A stretch of DNA of 39,828 bases, taken from the NCBI GenBank assembly GCA_937925685.1, contig CALAMI010000043.1, positions 1 to 39,828 of the forward strand, given 5' to 3'. Made by a program: the position numbers and the translations under genes. A model generated the notes under the pieces. That model made no database searches. It worked only from the letters and a program-made list of their open reading frames with translations, and was not told where the DNA came from. Shown piece by piece: positions 8,811-17,901 of this stretch. How positions within the stretch are numbered: the first letter of the stretch is position 1; each line of letters starts with the position of its first letter. Source of the stretch: Candidatus Binatia bacterium (GTDB lineage: Bacteria > Desulfobacterota > Binatia > HRBIN30).

Positions 8811-9588
8811 CCGCGGCGCATCGACCGGCCCCGCGCTGGTGGTACGCGCAGCAACTCTCTTTGGCCGATGCCGGGCAGAAGTTCCCTATGGATCGGCGGC
8901 TGCACCGCAAGCTGCTGCTAAAGGAGATCGGAACATGTCCATGCACTCGACAGTCGGAAGTCCGCCTCGCAGCGATCGTTTTCCTCGGCTTTGCGCTGCT
9001 GTGGCAAAGTCCCACGCTCACCGTCATGCTGCTACTTCCATCGGAACTTGTTTTGCGCGGTCAGTACGTATCTTCCGCTGAAGCTTATAACTCGTCCCCG
9101 GGCGATTGGCGTCCTGTGCCGACCTGGAGCGTCGTCGCAACACGGCAAGGCACGCTGCTTTAGGAACGCTGGTATTACCAGGTCATGAACTGCTCGAGGC
9201 TGCCCGCGTGGAAGCGAGCATCCAAAAAAAGGGGACCATCGAAGGCGTTATTCTGCGCAACGACGGCGAATCAATTGGCAGGATGTGGGGCTGCTGGGGA
9301 GTGAACAGTGCAGAGGGAAGTTACGAATTAGTGACGCTGGAGAAACGCCAGTGGAGTTGGTCTCGCACCCCGATGCTACATGCAACCCCCGACGAGGAGC
9401 AGTGACGGTTAAGCCCAGTTCCCCATGGTTAAGGCACAATGCAGGGGCGGCGGTAGCTGGAACAGCCGCGGGTAACGTGGCCTCTCAGGGATCGAACCCC
9501 TGGGCAGGGTGATGCCATCTCGATCACCAGGAGCGGGCGGTTCCGTTTAGCCCCTGTGGTGCGGCAGCTTTGATCGTCGATTGCCGAA
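8811..9588. other. Gene-remnant region with no intact recognisable gene
   Basis: The frame at 8820-8900 (PRWWYAQQLSLADAGQKF) may continue the lysyl-oxidase remnant, since the family has a tryptophan/tyrosine-rich block at this point. The frame from 8861 to 9163 has one hydrophobic stretch, RLAAIVFLGFALLWQSP, and then ends. The frame from 9106 to 9405 gives a plausible soluble tail (VEASIQKKGTIEGVILRNDG) that belongs to no family I recognise. Frames swap without proper starts or ribosome-binding sites. I read this as degraded coding DNA, and it may still hold a short expressed gene. Confidence 0.4.
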
Positions 9589-10415
9589 ATGTTACCAGAA
9601 ATCGTTAGAGTTCCCTCGTACTACGGCGCCTGGCTCATGGCGGCTGTAGTGCTGATCGTCGTCGGCTTGCAGGAACTTGCTCGCCAGCAGGCTGGTGGGC
9701 TTGCAGGGTAACTTTTCTGGCCAGCCTTGTCGTTGCTGTCATGGCTGGTGCCAAGCCGGCCTATGTGCTGGAGAGGCAATTCTGGCCTACGGCTACGGCG
9801 TTTCGTAGTCCCGAGATGTTCTCCGGGTTCCGCCTTGCCGGCGGAATCTTTTTCGCTGCCCTCTATTTGCCTGCACTGACTCGGGTTTTCCGCCTCGAAC
9901 CAGCAGCTACAAGCGACCGGCTACGCCTTCCTTCGTGGGGCGCGGTGGCCGTTGTACACCTTGGCTGCTTTCTTAATGGTTGTTGCTTCGGGACGGAGAC
10001 TCGTCTTCCGTGGGCGGTCCAACTCGAGGAAACGTCAGTAACGTATGCCCTTCAGCGAAAGTTCGGCTGGCTTTCTGGGCCACAGACGGTGAGCGTACCC
10101 GTTCACCCATTGCCTCTTTATTTTGCTGTCCTTGCCCTGGTAGCGGCCTTACCACGCCTCATCTCGAGGCAGGGGCAAGCCCGGCTTGGCACATCTTTCT
10201 GGGGTTCGGCCGTGTTCTACGGTTTGGGCTCTATCGCGCTCGAGTTTCTGCGGCCCGTGGTGCTTTGGGTAAATGTGCTGGCTGCCTTGGGGTTGGTAGC
10301 TATCGGACCGGGCCACATCGCACGGTTCGGCTGCTCTGGCCTTGGACCCAGCCTCGGCGAATGCAAGCATCGGCTTCGAGGACTGGGCAAGCGACAAGGG
10401 GCAGCAGCACGGTGA
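9589..10415 (+). pseudogene. Lgt-like (prolipoprotein diacylglyceryl transferase family) membrane protein, frameshifted
   Basis: From ATG 9589 a first frame encodes an N-terminal membrane helix (SYYGAWLMAAVVLIVVGLQE) and stops at 9709-9711. The next frame is already open there and carries on: VTFLASLVVAVMAGAKPAYVL, then GCFLNGCCFGTETRLPWAVQ, VSVPVHPLPLYFAVLALV and a last helix, ending at 10415. This order matches Lgt-family proteins, which have a GARxxYVL helix, a G-x-FxNGxxxG...PWAV loop and an HPxxLY segment. The canonical HGG motif of Lgt, which transfers diacylglycerol to lipoprotein cysteine, is not visible, so this is probably a divergent paralogue, not the essential enzyme. A frameshift near 9690-9711 splits it. 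Without a sequencing error it is a pseudogene, or a truncated protein starting near 9741. Confidence 0.6.
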
Positions 10416-10530
10416 AAAGAGGAGTTCCGGTAAAGAGCCCAATTCACGGGCGCCGGCTGCAGCATTTCGCCGGCACGAGTCGACCATCAACCGTCGAGGA
10501 AACGCTGAGGGTCAGAGCTTTAGCGACTTT

Positions 10531-10559
10531 TTGACAATGCGCAGGCCGCATGTTATACG
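10531..10559 (+). promoter_or_regulatory. Sigma-70-type promoter for bactofilin
   Basis: TTGACA at 10531-10536 is a perfect -35, followed by a 17-base spacer and TATACG at 10554-10559. The start of transcription would be near 10566, about 35 bases before the bactofilin start. The spacer holds the inverted repeat ATGCG-caggc-CGCAT, which could be an operator between the two boxes. Confidence 0.65.
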
Positions 10560-10599
10560 GCGGGCGCTTTCAGATCCCCTCCGAGAGGAGACTTTTGTT

Positions 10600-11139
10600 A
10601 TGGCCCTTTTTGGCAAGGACGACAAATCACAGCGGTCCGAAGATGCCAGGCCAGCGTTTATCAACTCTCCAGTCCTTCCTGGCGAGCCCACGCCGACCGA
10701 GCCTACTGTGCAAGCCCATCTCGGCAAGGGCAGCCGTGTGGAGGGAAAGCTGAGTTTTGAGGGGAGCGTTCGCATCGACGGGCAGGTGGATGGGGAAATT
10801 CAAGCACAAGAGGCGGTGATTATCGGTGAGAGCGCTGTTCTCAACGCCCAGATAACCGCCGGCACGGTAATCCTCACAGGCAAGTTGACCGGCGACATTG
10901 TGGCTCGCAAGCGCGTGGAGCTCCGCGCGCCAGCCCGGTTGCTCGGGAACATTACCACCCCTTGCCTTGTCATTCAGGAAGGCGTGGTGTTCGAAGGGCG
11001 CTGTTCCATGGGCAGCGCTCCGGGCGAAGTGAAATCCGCCACTGCCGCTGCGGCTACCGTCGAGCGCCCCAAGGTAGCACAGTTTCCACGTGAGGAGCGG
11101 CCAGCTGGCGTATCGACTTCCGCAGGAGGTGCGAAGTAG
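10600..11139 (+). CDS. Bactofilin (polymer-forming cytoskeletal protein)
   Basis: Bactofilins self-assemble without nucleotide into filaments that scaffold cell-wall enzymes and, in Myxococcus, the ParABS machinery. The 179-residue protein has a short disordered N-terminus (MALFGKDDKSQRSED), a central right-handed beta-helix of about 110 residues (repeats such as SRVEGKLSFEGSVRIDGQVDG and AGTVILTGKLTGDIVAR) and an Ala/Pro-rich tail. ATG 10600 has GAGAGGAG 9 bases upstream and a good promoter before it. The frame is open upstream to 10342, but that part overlaps the Lgt-like gene and lacks similarity. It lies between the par genes and atp genes, an arrangement seen in deltaproteobacterial genomes; a functional link with ParABS is inference. 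Confidence 0.93.
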   Translation: MALFGKDDKSQRSEDARPAFINSPVLPGEPTPTEPTVQAHLGKGSRVEGKLSFEGSVRIDGQVDGEIQAQEAVIIGESAVLNAQITAGTVILTGKLTGDIVARKRVELRAPARLLGNITTPCLVIQEGVVFEGRCSMGSAPGEVKSATAAAATVERPKVAQFPREERPAGVSTSAGGAK

Positions 11140-11180
11140 CAGATTCGCGGCAACAAAACCCTCGACTCGATCGAACTTTG

Positions 11181-11232
11181 CGAACGCCTCTTTCCGGCGG
11201 CCCGTCCCCTCGAGCCCCGGAGGAGGCGTTCG
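11181..11232 (+). terminator. Long hairpin between bactofilin and the atp operon
   Basis: CGAACGCCTC at 11181-11190 pairs perfectly with GAGGCGTTCG at 11223-11232, and after a one- or two-base bulge TCCGG pairs with CCGGA, giving about 15 base pairs around a 19-base loop. No T-run follows. It may end the bactofilin transcript, protect it, or act as a leader structure for the atp operon. Confidence 0.5.
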
Positions 11233-11301
11233 TGCGTAAGCGCCAATAGCTGTTTCTCTAATGAAGCCAATTAATCCACTTTGTCTCAAGGCAGGTTGGC
11301 C

Positions 11302-11739
11302 ATGTTAACCTTTCCGCCAGATACGACTTTCCTTGTGCAACTTGTGTCCTTTCTTTTGCTGTGGCTCGTTTTGCGTCGCCTTGCTTGGGCCCCCATGTTA
11401 CGGGTACTCGAGGAGCGGGACGAGCGCACTGCCGGCAACCGCCAGCTTGCTGCACGCTACCGCGCCGAGGCCGAGCAGGTGCAGCAAAAATACGAAGCAG
11501 AATTTGCACGGGCGCGCGCCGAACTCACCGCCAAAATGCAAAGCGTCCGCTCCGTCGTTGCCGGCGAGGAACAAGCCATCGTCGCCGAAGCCCGCGCCGC
11601 AGCACAGCAGCGAATCAACCAGGCACGCGAAGCATTTACGCAGGAATTGAAAGAGGCGCGGCAAGCTGTGGTGCGCGAAGCCGGGTACGTTGGCTATCTC
11701 ATGGCGCGGCAGGTGCTGGGGAGGGACGTGCCGCGATGA
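11302..11739 (+). CDS. atpF': ATP synthase Fo subunit b' (AtpF')
   Basis: Subunit b' pairs with b to form the peripheral stalk that holds F1 to Fo. The 145-residue protein has one N-terminal membrane helix (TTFLVQLVSFLLLWLVLRRL, residues 8-27) and then a long charged coiled coil rich in Ala, Arg, Glu and Gln. ATG 11302 has AGGCAGG about 7 bases upstream; the frame is open further back but nothing there resembles b'. The stop overlaps the next start as ATGA, showing translational coupling with atpF. Paired b'/b genes occur in cyanobacteria, alphaproteobacteria and deltaproteobacterial groups. Confidence 0.9.
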   Translation: MLTFPPDTTFLVQLVSFLLLWLVLRRLAWAPMLRVLEERDERTAGNRQLAARYRAEAEQVQQKYEAEFARARAELTAKMQSVRSVVAGEEQAIVAEARAAAQQRINQAREAFTQELKEARQAVVREAGYVGYLMARQVLGRDVPR

Positions 11740-12314
11740 TCCTGGGACGGAGGCTTGGTTCGTTGGTCGTGGTGGGTCTTCCCATCACTGCGTGGGCGGC
11801 AGGCCCAAGCGGCCACGGTGCCCACCAGGAACACGGGGGCGTCCCTTGGGCCACCTTATTTTTCACCTTTGTCAATTTCGCCCTGTTCGTTTGGCTGCTT
11901 GCTCGATACGTCTGGCCGCAAGTTCGCTTGTGGCTTCGGGAGCGCCACACCGCTGTCGTGCAGGAGCTCGAGGCAGCCGCCGAAGCGCGCCGCCACGCCG
12001 AACAACTGCGCGCGCAATGGGAGCAGCGACTGCACCGGGTCCACGAGGAAATTGCCCGTCTCCGGGAGCAGGTAGAGGCGGACCTAGCGCGCGAACGCGA
12101 GCGCGTGTTGGAGCAAGCTCGAAAAACCGCGGAAGCCATTCGCAAAGATGCGGAGCGAACGGTGGCTGCAGAAATGCGCCGCCTAGAGGAGGAATTGCGC
12201 GCCGAGCTCGTGCGCCACGCGGTGGATGTCGCCCGGGAAATCGTGCGCCAGCAATGGAGCAGTGCCGACCAACACCGCACCGTCGACGAATTCCTTCGGC
12301 AGGTACAGCCATGA
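11736..12314 (+). CDS. atpF: ATP synthase Fo subunit b (AtpF)
   Basis: This is the second peripheral-stalk subunit, 192 residues. Unlike b', it begins with a signal-peptide-like segment (RRLGSLVVVGLPITAWAAGP) ending in an AxA-type cleavage site, then a His-rich linker (SGHGAHQEHGG), then the true membrane anchor (ATLFFTFVNFALFVWLLARY, about residues 39-58). The rest is a coiled coil of Arg, Glu and Ala heptads. Extra N-terminal hydrophobic segments are known in AtpF of some deltaproteobacteria. ATG 11736 overlaps the b' stop and its own stop overlaps the atpH start, again as ATGA. Confidence 0.92.
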   Translation: MILGRRLGSLVVVGLPITAWAAGPSGHGAHQEHGGVPWATLFFTFVNFALFVWLLARYVWPQVRLWLRERHTAVVQELEAAAEARRHAEQLRAQWEQRLHRVHEEIARLREQVEADLARERERVLEQARKTAEAIRKDAERTVAAEMRRLEEELRAELVRHAVDVAREIVRQQWSSADQHRTVDEFLRQVQP

Positions 12315-12853
12315 GCGCGGTAGCCCGACGTTATGCAAAGGCCTTGTTCGCGCTCGCCCGCGAGCGCAAGCAGGAGGAAGCGATTGCTTCCGAACTCGAC
12401 CAGGTAGCGGAGCTCGTGCGCGACCCGGAACTTTCTGCGGCTTGGAACAACCCGTTACTCAGCGGTGCCGAGCGTCGGCAGCTCACCGTGGTCTTGCGGC
12501 AACAACTGCAGCTCTCGGAGTTGTGCGGCCAGTTCCTCGAGTACCTTGCCGATCACAAGAGGCTCGGGGAGCTGTGCTCGATTCGCGACCACTACGAACG
12601 CTTGCTCGACGAGGCAGCCAACCGCACTCGCGCCCGCATCGTGACGGCATTGCCGCTGACCGAAGCAGAGCTGGAACAAATCGTGCAGCTCTTACGGCAA
12701 CGAACCGGCAAAACTGTGTTGGCGACGACGGCAGAAGACCCTTCACTGCTAGGAGGCTTTGTCGTCGAGGTGGAGGGCAAAGTGTTCGATGCCAGTGTAG
12801 CCAATGAGTTGAACTTACTCGCCGCCCGTCTCGGCGCTGGCGCATCCCACTGA
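12311..12853 (+). CDS. atpH: ATP synthase F1 subunit delta (AtpH)
   Basis: Delta caps the alpha-beta hexamer and joins it to the b/b' stalk. The 180 residues start with VARRYAKALFALARE, the standard N-terminal helix, and end with LLGGFVVEVEGKVFDASVANEL, matching the conserved C-terminal GGxxxxxxxxxxDxSV block. The ATG lies 4 bases inside the end of atpF. The frame is open far upstream within atpF but without similarity. A GGAGGAG for atpA begins at its stop codon. Confidence 0.93.
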   Translation: MSAVARRYAKALFALARERKQEEAIASELDQVAELVRDPELSAAWNNPLLSGAERRQLTVVLRQQLQLSELCGQFLEYLADHKRLGELCSIRDHYERLLDEAANRTRARIVTALPLTEAELEQIVQLLRQRTGKTVLATTAEDPSLLGGFVVEVEGKVFDASVANELNLLAARLGAGASH

Positions 12854-12871
12854 GGAGGAGACTAGGAAGCG

Positions 12872-14380
12872 ATGCAAATCCGACCCGCGGAAATCAGCGA
12901 AGTCATCAAACAACAGATTGCGCAGTTTGGACGGGAAATCGAAATTCGGGAAACCGGACGGGTTTTGTCGGCTGGTGACGGTATTGCCCGTATTTACGGG
13001 CTGGCAGAGGCGGCCGCCGGAGAACTGCTCGAATTCCCCCACGGCATTTACGGCATGGTGCTCAACCTCGAGGAAGACAATGTCGGTGCGGCCATTTTCG
13101 GCGAGGCCCACCTGATCAAAGAAGGCGACGAAGTGCGTCGCACCGGCCGCATTGCCGAGGTCCCCGTTGGCGAAGCCTTGCTGGGCCGCGTGGTCAATGC
13201 CCTTGGCCAGCCCATCGACGGTAAGGGGCCCATCGAGGCCACGGAAACGCGCCGGATCGAGATCAAAGCGCCGGGCATTGTTTGGCGGCAGCCGGTCAAG
13301 GAACCCTTGCAAACTGGAATCAAGGCAATTGACTCAATGATTCCCATCGGCCGCGGTCAACGCGAGCTCATCATCGGCGATCGGCAAACGGGCAAAACTG
13401 CCGTAGCCGTCGACACCATCATCAACCAACGAGGTGAAGATGTTTTTTGTATCTACGTGGCTGTCGGCCAAAAGCGCTCTACCGTGGCCCAAGTGGTCGA
13501 AAAGCTTTCGCGTTTCGGTGCCATGGACTACACCATCGTCGTCGCGGCCACGGCTTCTGAAGCAGCTCCGCTTCAATTCATTGCTCCCTATGCCGGCTGT
13601 GCCATGGGGGAGTATTTCCGCGACACAGCGCGGCATGCCCTGGTGATTTATGACGACCTCTCCAAGCACGCGGTGGCGTATCGGCAGCTTTCCTTGCTAC
13701 TGCGCCGCCCCCCGGGACGGGAAGCGTATCCGGGAGACGTCTTTTATCTGCACTCGCGCTTGCTCGAGCGCGCTGCCAAGATGAGCGACGACCGCGGAGG
13801 CGGCTCGCTGACCGCTTTGCCGATCATCGAAACCCAAGCGGGCGACGTCTCCGCTTATATTCCGACCAACGTGATTTCCATTACGGACGGGCAGATTTTC
13901 TTGGAGACAGACCTGTTCTACTCGGGCGTTCGGCCCGCTGTGAACGTGGGAATCTCGGTGTCTCGCGTGGGAGGGAACGCGCAGATCCGAGCTATGCGTC
14001 AGGTGGCGGGCTCGCTGCGCATCGAACTCGCCCAGTACCGCGAGATGGCCGCGTTCGCGCAGTTTGGCTCCGACTTAGATGCAACCACGCAACGGCAGTT
14101 GGCCCGCGGAAGCCGGCTGGTGGAAGTGCTCAAACAAGGCCAGTACGAACCGCTGCCCGTGGAAAAGCAAATCCTCATCATTTACGCCGCCACCAATGGC
14201 TACGTCGACCACCTCCCGGTCGAAGCGGTGCGCAAGTACGAGGCCGAACTCTACCGCTTCGTGGACAACCGTCACCCCGAGATCTTGCAGGGGATCCGGC
14301 AAAAGAAACAACTCGACGACGCGTTAAAAGGGCAAATCAACGCCGTTCTCGACGAATTCAAGGCGATCTTCCAACCGTAG
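12872..14380 (+). CDS. atpA: ATP synthase F1 subunit alpha (AtpA)
   Basis: Alpha holds the non-catalytic nucleotide sites of the F1 hexamer. The 502-residue length is standard. It has the beta-barrel N-terminus ([18 protein letters not shown]), the P-loop GDRQTGKT, the [14 protein letters not shown] stretch, and the signature [17 protein letters not shown] with the arginine that contacts the catalytic site on beta. The ribosome-binding site is GGAGGAG, 12 bases upstream. It follows atpH by 18 bases. Confidence 0.98.
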   Translation: MQIRPAEISEVIKQQIAQFGREIEIRETGRVLSAGDGIARIYGLAEAAAGELLEFPHGIYGMVLNLEEDNVGAAIFGEAHLIKEGDEVRRTGRIAEVPVGEALLGRVVNALGQPIDGKGPIEATETRRIEIKAPGIVWRQPVKEPLQTGIKAIDSMIPIGRGQRELIIGDRQTGKTAVAVDTIINQRGEDVFCIYVAVGQKRSTVAQVVEKLSRFGAMDYTIVVAATASEAAPLQFIAPYAGCAMGEYFRDTARHALVIYDDLSKHAVAYRQLSLLLRRPPGREAYPGDVFYLHSRLLERAAKMSDDRGGGSLTALPIIETQAGDVSAYIPTNVISITDGQIFLETDLFYSGVRPAVNVGISVSRVGGNAQIRAMRQVAGSLRIELAQYREMAAFAQFGSDLDATTQRQLARGSRLVEVLKQGQYEPLPVEKQILIIYAATNGYVDHLPVEAVRKYEAELYRFVDNRHPEILQGIRQKKQLDDALKGQINAVLDEFKAIFQP

Positions 14381-14417
14381 GCGCAAATTCCATCGGATCC
14401 TATAATCGGTTCTCTGC

Positions 14418-16701
<2,284 letters not shown>

Positions 16702-16704
16702 GTC

Positions 16705-17121
16705 ATGGCTACTCGACTCCTGCTTCGTATCGTCACACCCCAGCAACCCATCCTCGAGGCCGAGGTTCAAGAGGTGACCGCCCCTGGGACGCTCGGCGAG
16801 TTCGGTGTGCTGCCGGACCACGTGACCTTTCTCTCCTCCCTCGAGTGCGGCGTGTTGCGCTACCGCACGTTTCAGGGCGAGGCCGCCGTAGCTGTTCGTG
16901 GGGGCTTTGCCGAAGTGCGGGCCAACGTGGTGACGATCCTGGCGGACGATGCCGTGCTTGCGGAAGACGCTTCTCCCGAACTCGCTCGCAGCGAACGGGC
17001 CACCGCCGAGGCCATGCTCAAACAAGCGCCATTCGGTACGGCAGAGTACCACGAAGCCGAGGAGCGCAGGCGGTGGGCGGAGGCCCGCTTGGCGGCCTCA
17101 CGCTGGCGCCAAGTAAGCTAA
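16705..17121 (+). CDS. atpC: ATP synthase F1 subunit epsilon (AtpC)
   Basis: Epsilon joins gamma to the c-ring and can inhibit ATP hydrolysis. The 138 residues have the N-terminal beta-sandwich (LRIVTPQQPILEAEVQEVTA, GTLGEFGVLPDHV, AVRGGFAEVRANVVTILADDA) and a C-terminal helical hairpin rich in Ala, Glu and Arg. It starts 3 bases after atpD. It closes the F1 part of the operon; a Rieske protein and a small basic protein follow on the same strand. Confidence 0.96.
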   Translation: MATRLLLRIVTPQQPILEAEVQEVTAPGTLGEFGVLPDHVTFLSSLECGVLRYRTFQGEAAVAVRGGFAEVRANVVTILADDAVLAEDASPELARSERATAEAMLKQAPFGTAEYHEAEERRRWAEARLAASRWRQVS

Positions 17122-17148
17122 GGGCAGGCACGTGAGGTAGCTTTGCCC

Positions 17149-17583
17149 ATGCGCGCCACTGAATTGCAGCTCGAGCCGCCAGGGCTATACAAAGGCGCCG
17201 TGTCCTCCAAAAAAGACGAAGTCTGGATTGCGGTGGCAGGTGTCGAGGAACTTCCCGACCGAACCAGCAAGAAGTTCCTGGCCGTTGTCGACGGCGCCGA
17301 GCAAGAGTGTTTTCTCGTAAACTTCCAAGGGCGGTTTTACGCTTACGTCAACCGTTGTTGCCACGTGCCGATGACTCTCGACTGGGTGGAAAACCGCTTC
17401 TTCAGTGCTGAGGGTCGTTACCTCCAGTGCGCCACGCACGGGGCGCTGTACTTACCCGAGTCTGGAGAATGCGTGGCCGGACCACCGTGCGGAAAATTTT
17501 TGCAGAGACTGCAAGTCGCCACTGCCCACGGCACGGTCTACGTCGCCGTGGAGCACCGGAACCGGCCGCGACAAAATGATTGA
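17149..17583 (+). CDS. Rieske [2Fe-2S] domain protein
   Basis: The 144-residue soluble protein has a complete Rieske cluster-binding motif: Cys70-x-His72 and Cys94-x-x-His97, separated by 21 residues, with the downstream ESGECVAGPPCGKFLQRLQV stretch typical of ferredoxin-like Rieske proteins. No signal peptide or membrane segment is seen, so it is probably a cytoplasmic electron carrier or the reductase partner of an oxygenase, not a bc1 subunit. ATG 17149 is chosen; TTG at 17143 adds two residues. The 27-base gap after atpC suggests read-through from the atp operon. The partner is unknown. Confidence 0.85.
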   Translation: MRATELQLEPPGLYKGAVSSKKDEVWIAVAGVEELPDRTSKKFLAVVDGAEQECFLVNFQGRFYAYVNRCCHVPMTLDWVENRFFSAEGRYLQCATHGALYLPESGECVAGPPCGKFLQRLQVATAHGTVYVAVEHRNRPRQND

Positions 17584-17597
17584 GCGAGGGAGATCAT

Positions 17598-17849
17598 ATG
17601 GCTCGACAAGACCGCCGCTGGGAAATTCGTCGCCGACGGAATCGGCGCAAAAAGCTAGCAAAGTTGCGTGCCCGCTACAGCGCCGCGCGCACCGCTGCGG
17701 AACGCGAGAAAATTCTCGCCAAGGTGCAGCGCGTAGCCCCCACAGTGACGCGCGACCAGTTCCTAGCCAGCGTGGAGGCCCAGGGACCTGCTCCGCGGCC
17801 TTCTTCGCGTAAGCCCCCCAGCCGCTCCAGTGCGAGCGCCGGCGCCTAA
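17598..17849 (+). CDS. Small highly basic protein (DUF6800-like)
   Basis: The 83-residue protein is very rich in Arg and Lys at its N-terminus (RRWEIRRRRNRRKKLAKLRA), then has a helical AARTAAEREKILAKVQRVAP segment and a Ser/Pro/Ala-rich tail. The core resembles short basic proteins grouped as DUF6800; this is from memory of the pattern and not checked. The charge suggests RNA, ribosome or DNA binding. ATG 17598 has GAGGGAG 7 bases upstream. It follows the Rieske gene by 14 bases and is followed by a terminator-like hairpin, so it is probably the last gene of the atp transcript. Confidence 0.7.
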   Translation: MARQDRRWEIRRRRNRRKKLAKLRARYSAARTAAEREKILAKVQRVAPTVTRDQFLASVEAQGPAPRPSSRKPPSRSSASAGA

Positions 17850-17856
17850 GCTGTTC

Positions 17857-17897
17857 CCCCCTTGCCCAGCCACCCCGTCCTTGGGCAGCTAAGGGGG
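17857..17897 (+). terminator. Hairpin at the end of the atp-Rieske transcript
   Basis: CCCCCTT (17857-17863) and GCCCA (17864-17868) pair with TGGGC (17882-17886) and AAGGGGG (17891-17897), with AGCT bulged out. TGTTTC follows on the plus strand. It lies between convergent genes and may serve both directions. Confidence 0.6.
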
Positions 17898-17901
17898 TGT
17901 T

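Noticed and set aside
9478..9535. tRNA-like 3' half on the minus strand (a GTTCGAT loop with 5-bp stem)
   Set aside because: The loop register does not fit a T-arm, no matching acceptor 5' strand exists, and no anticodon arm is found.
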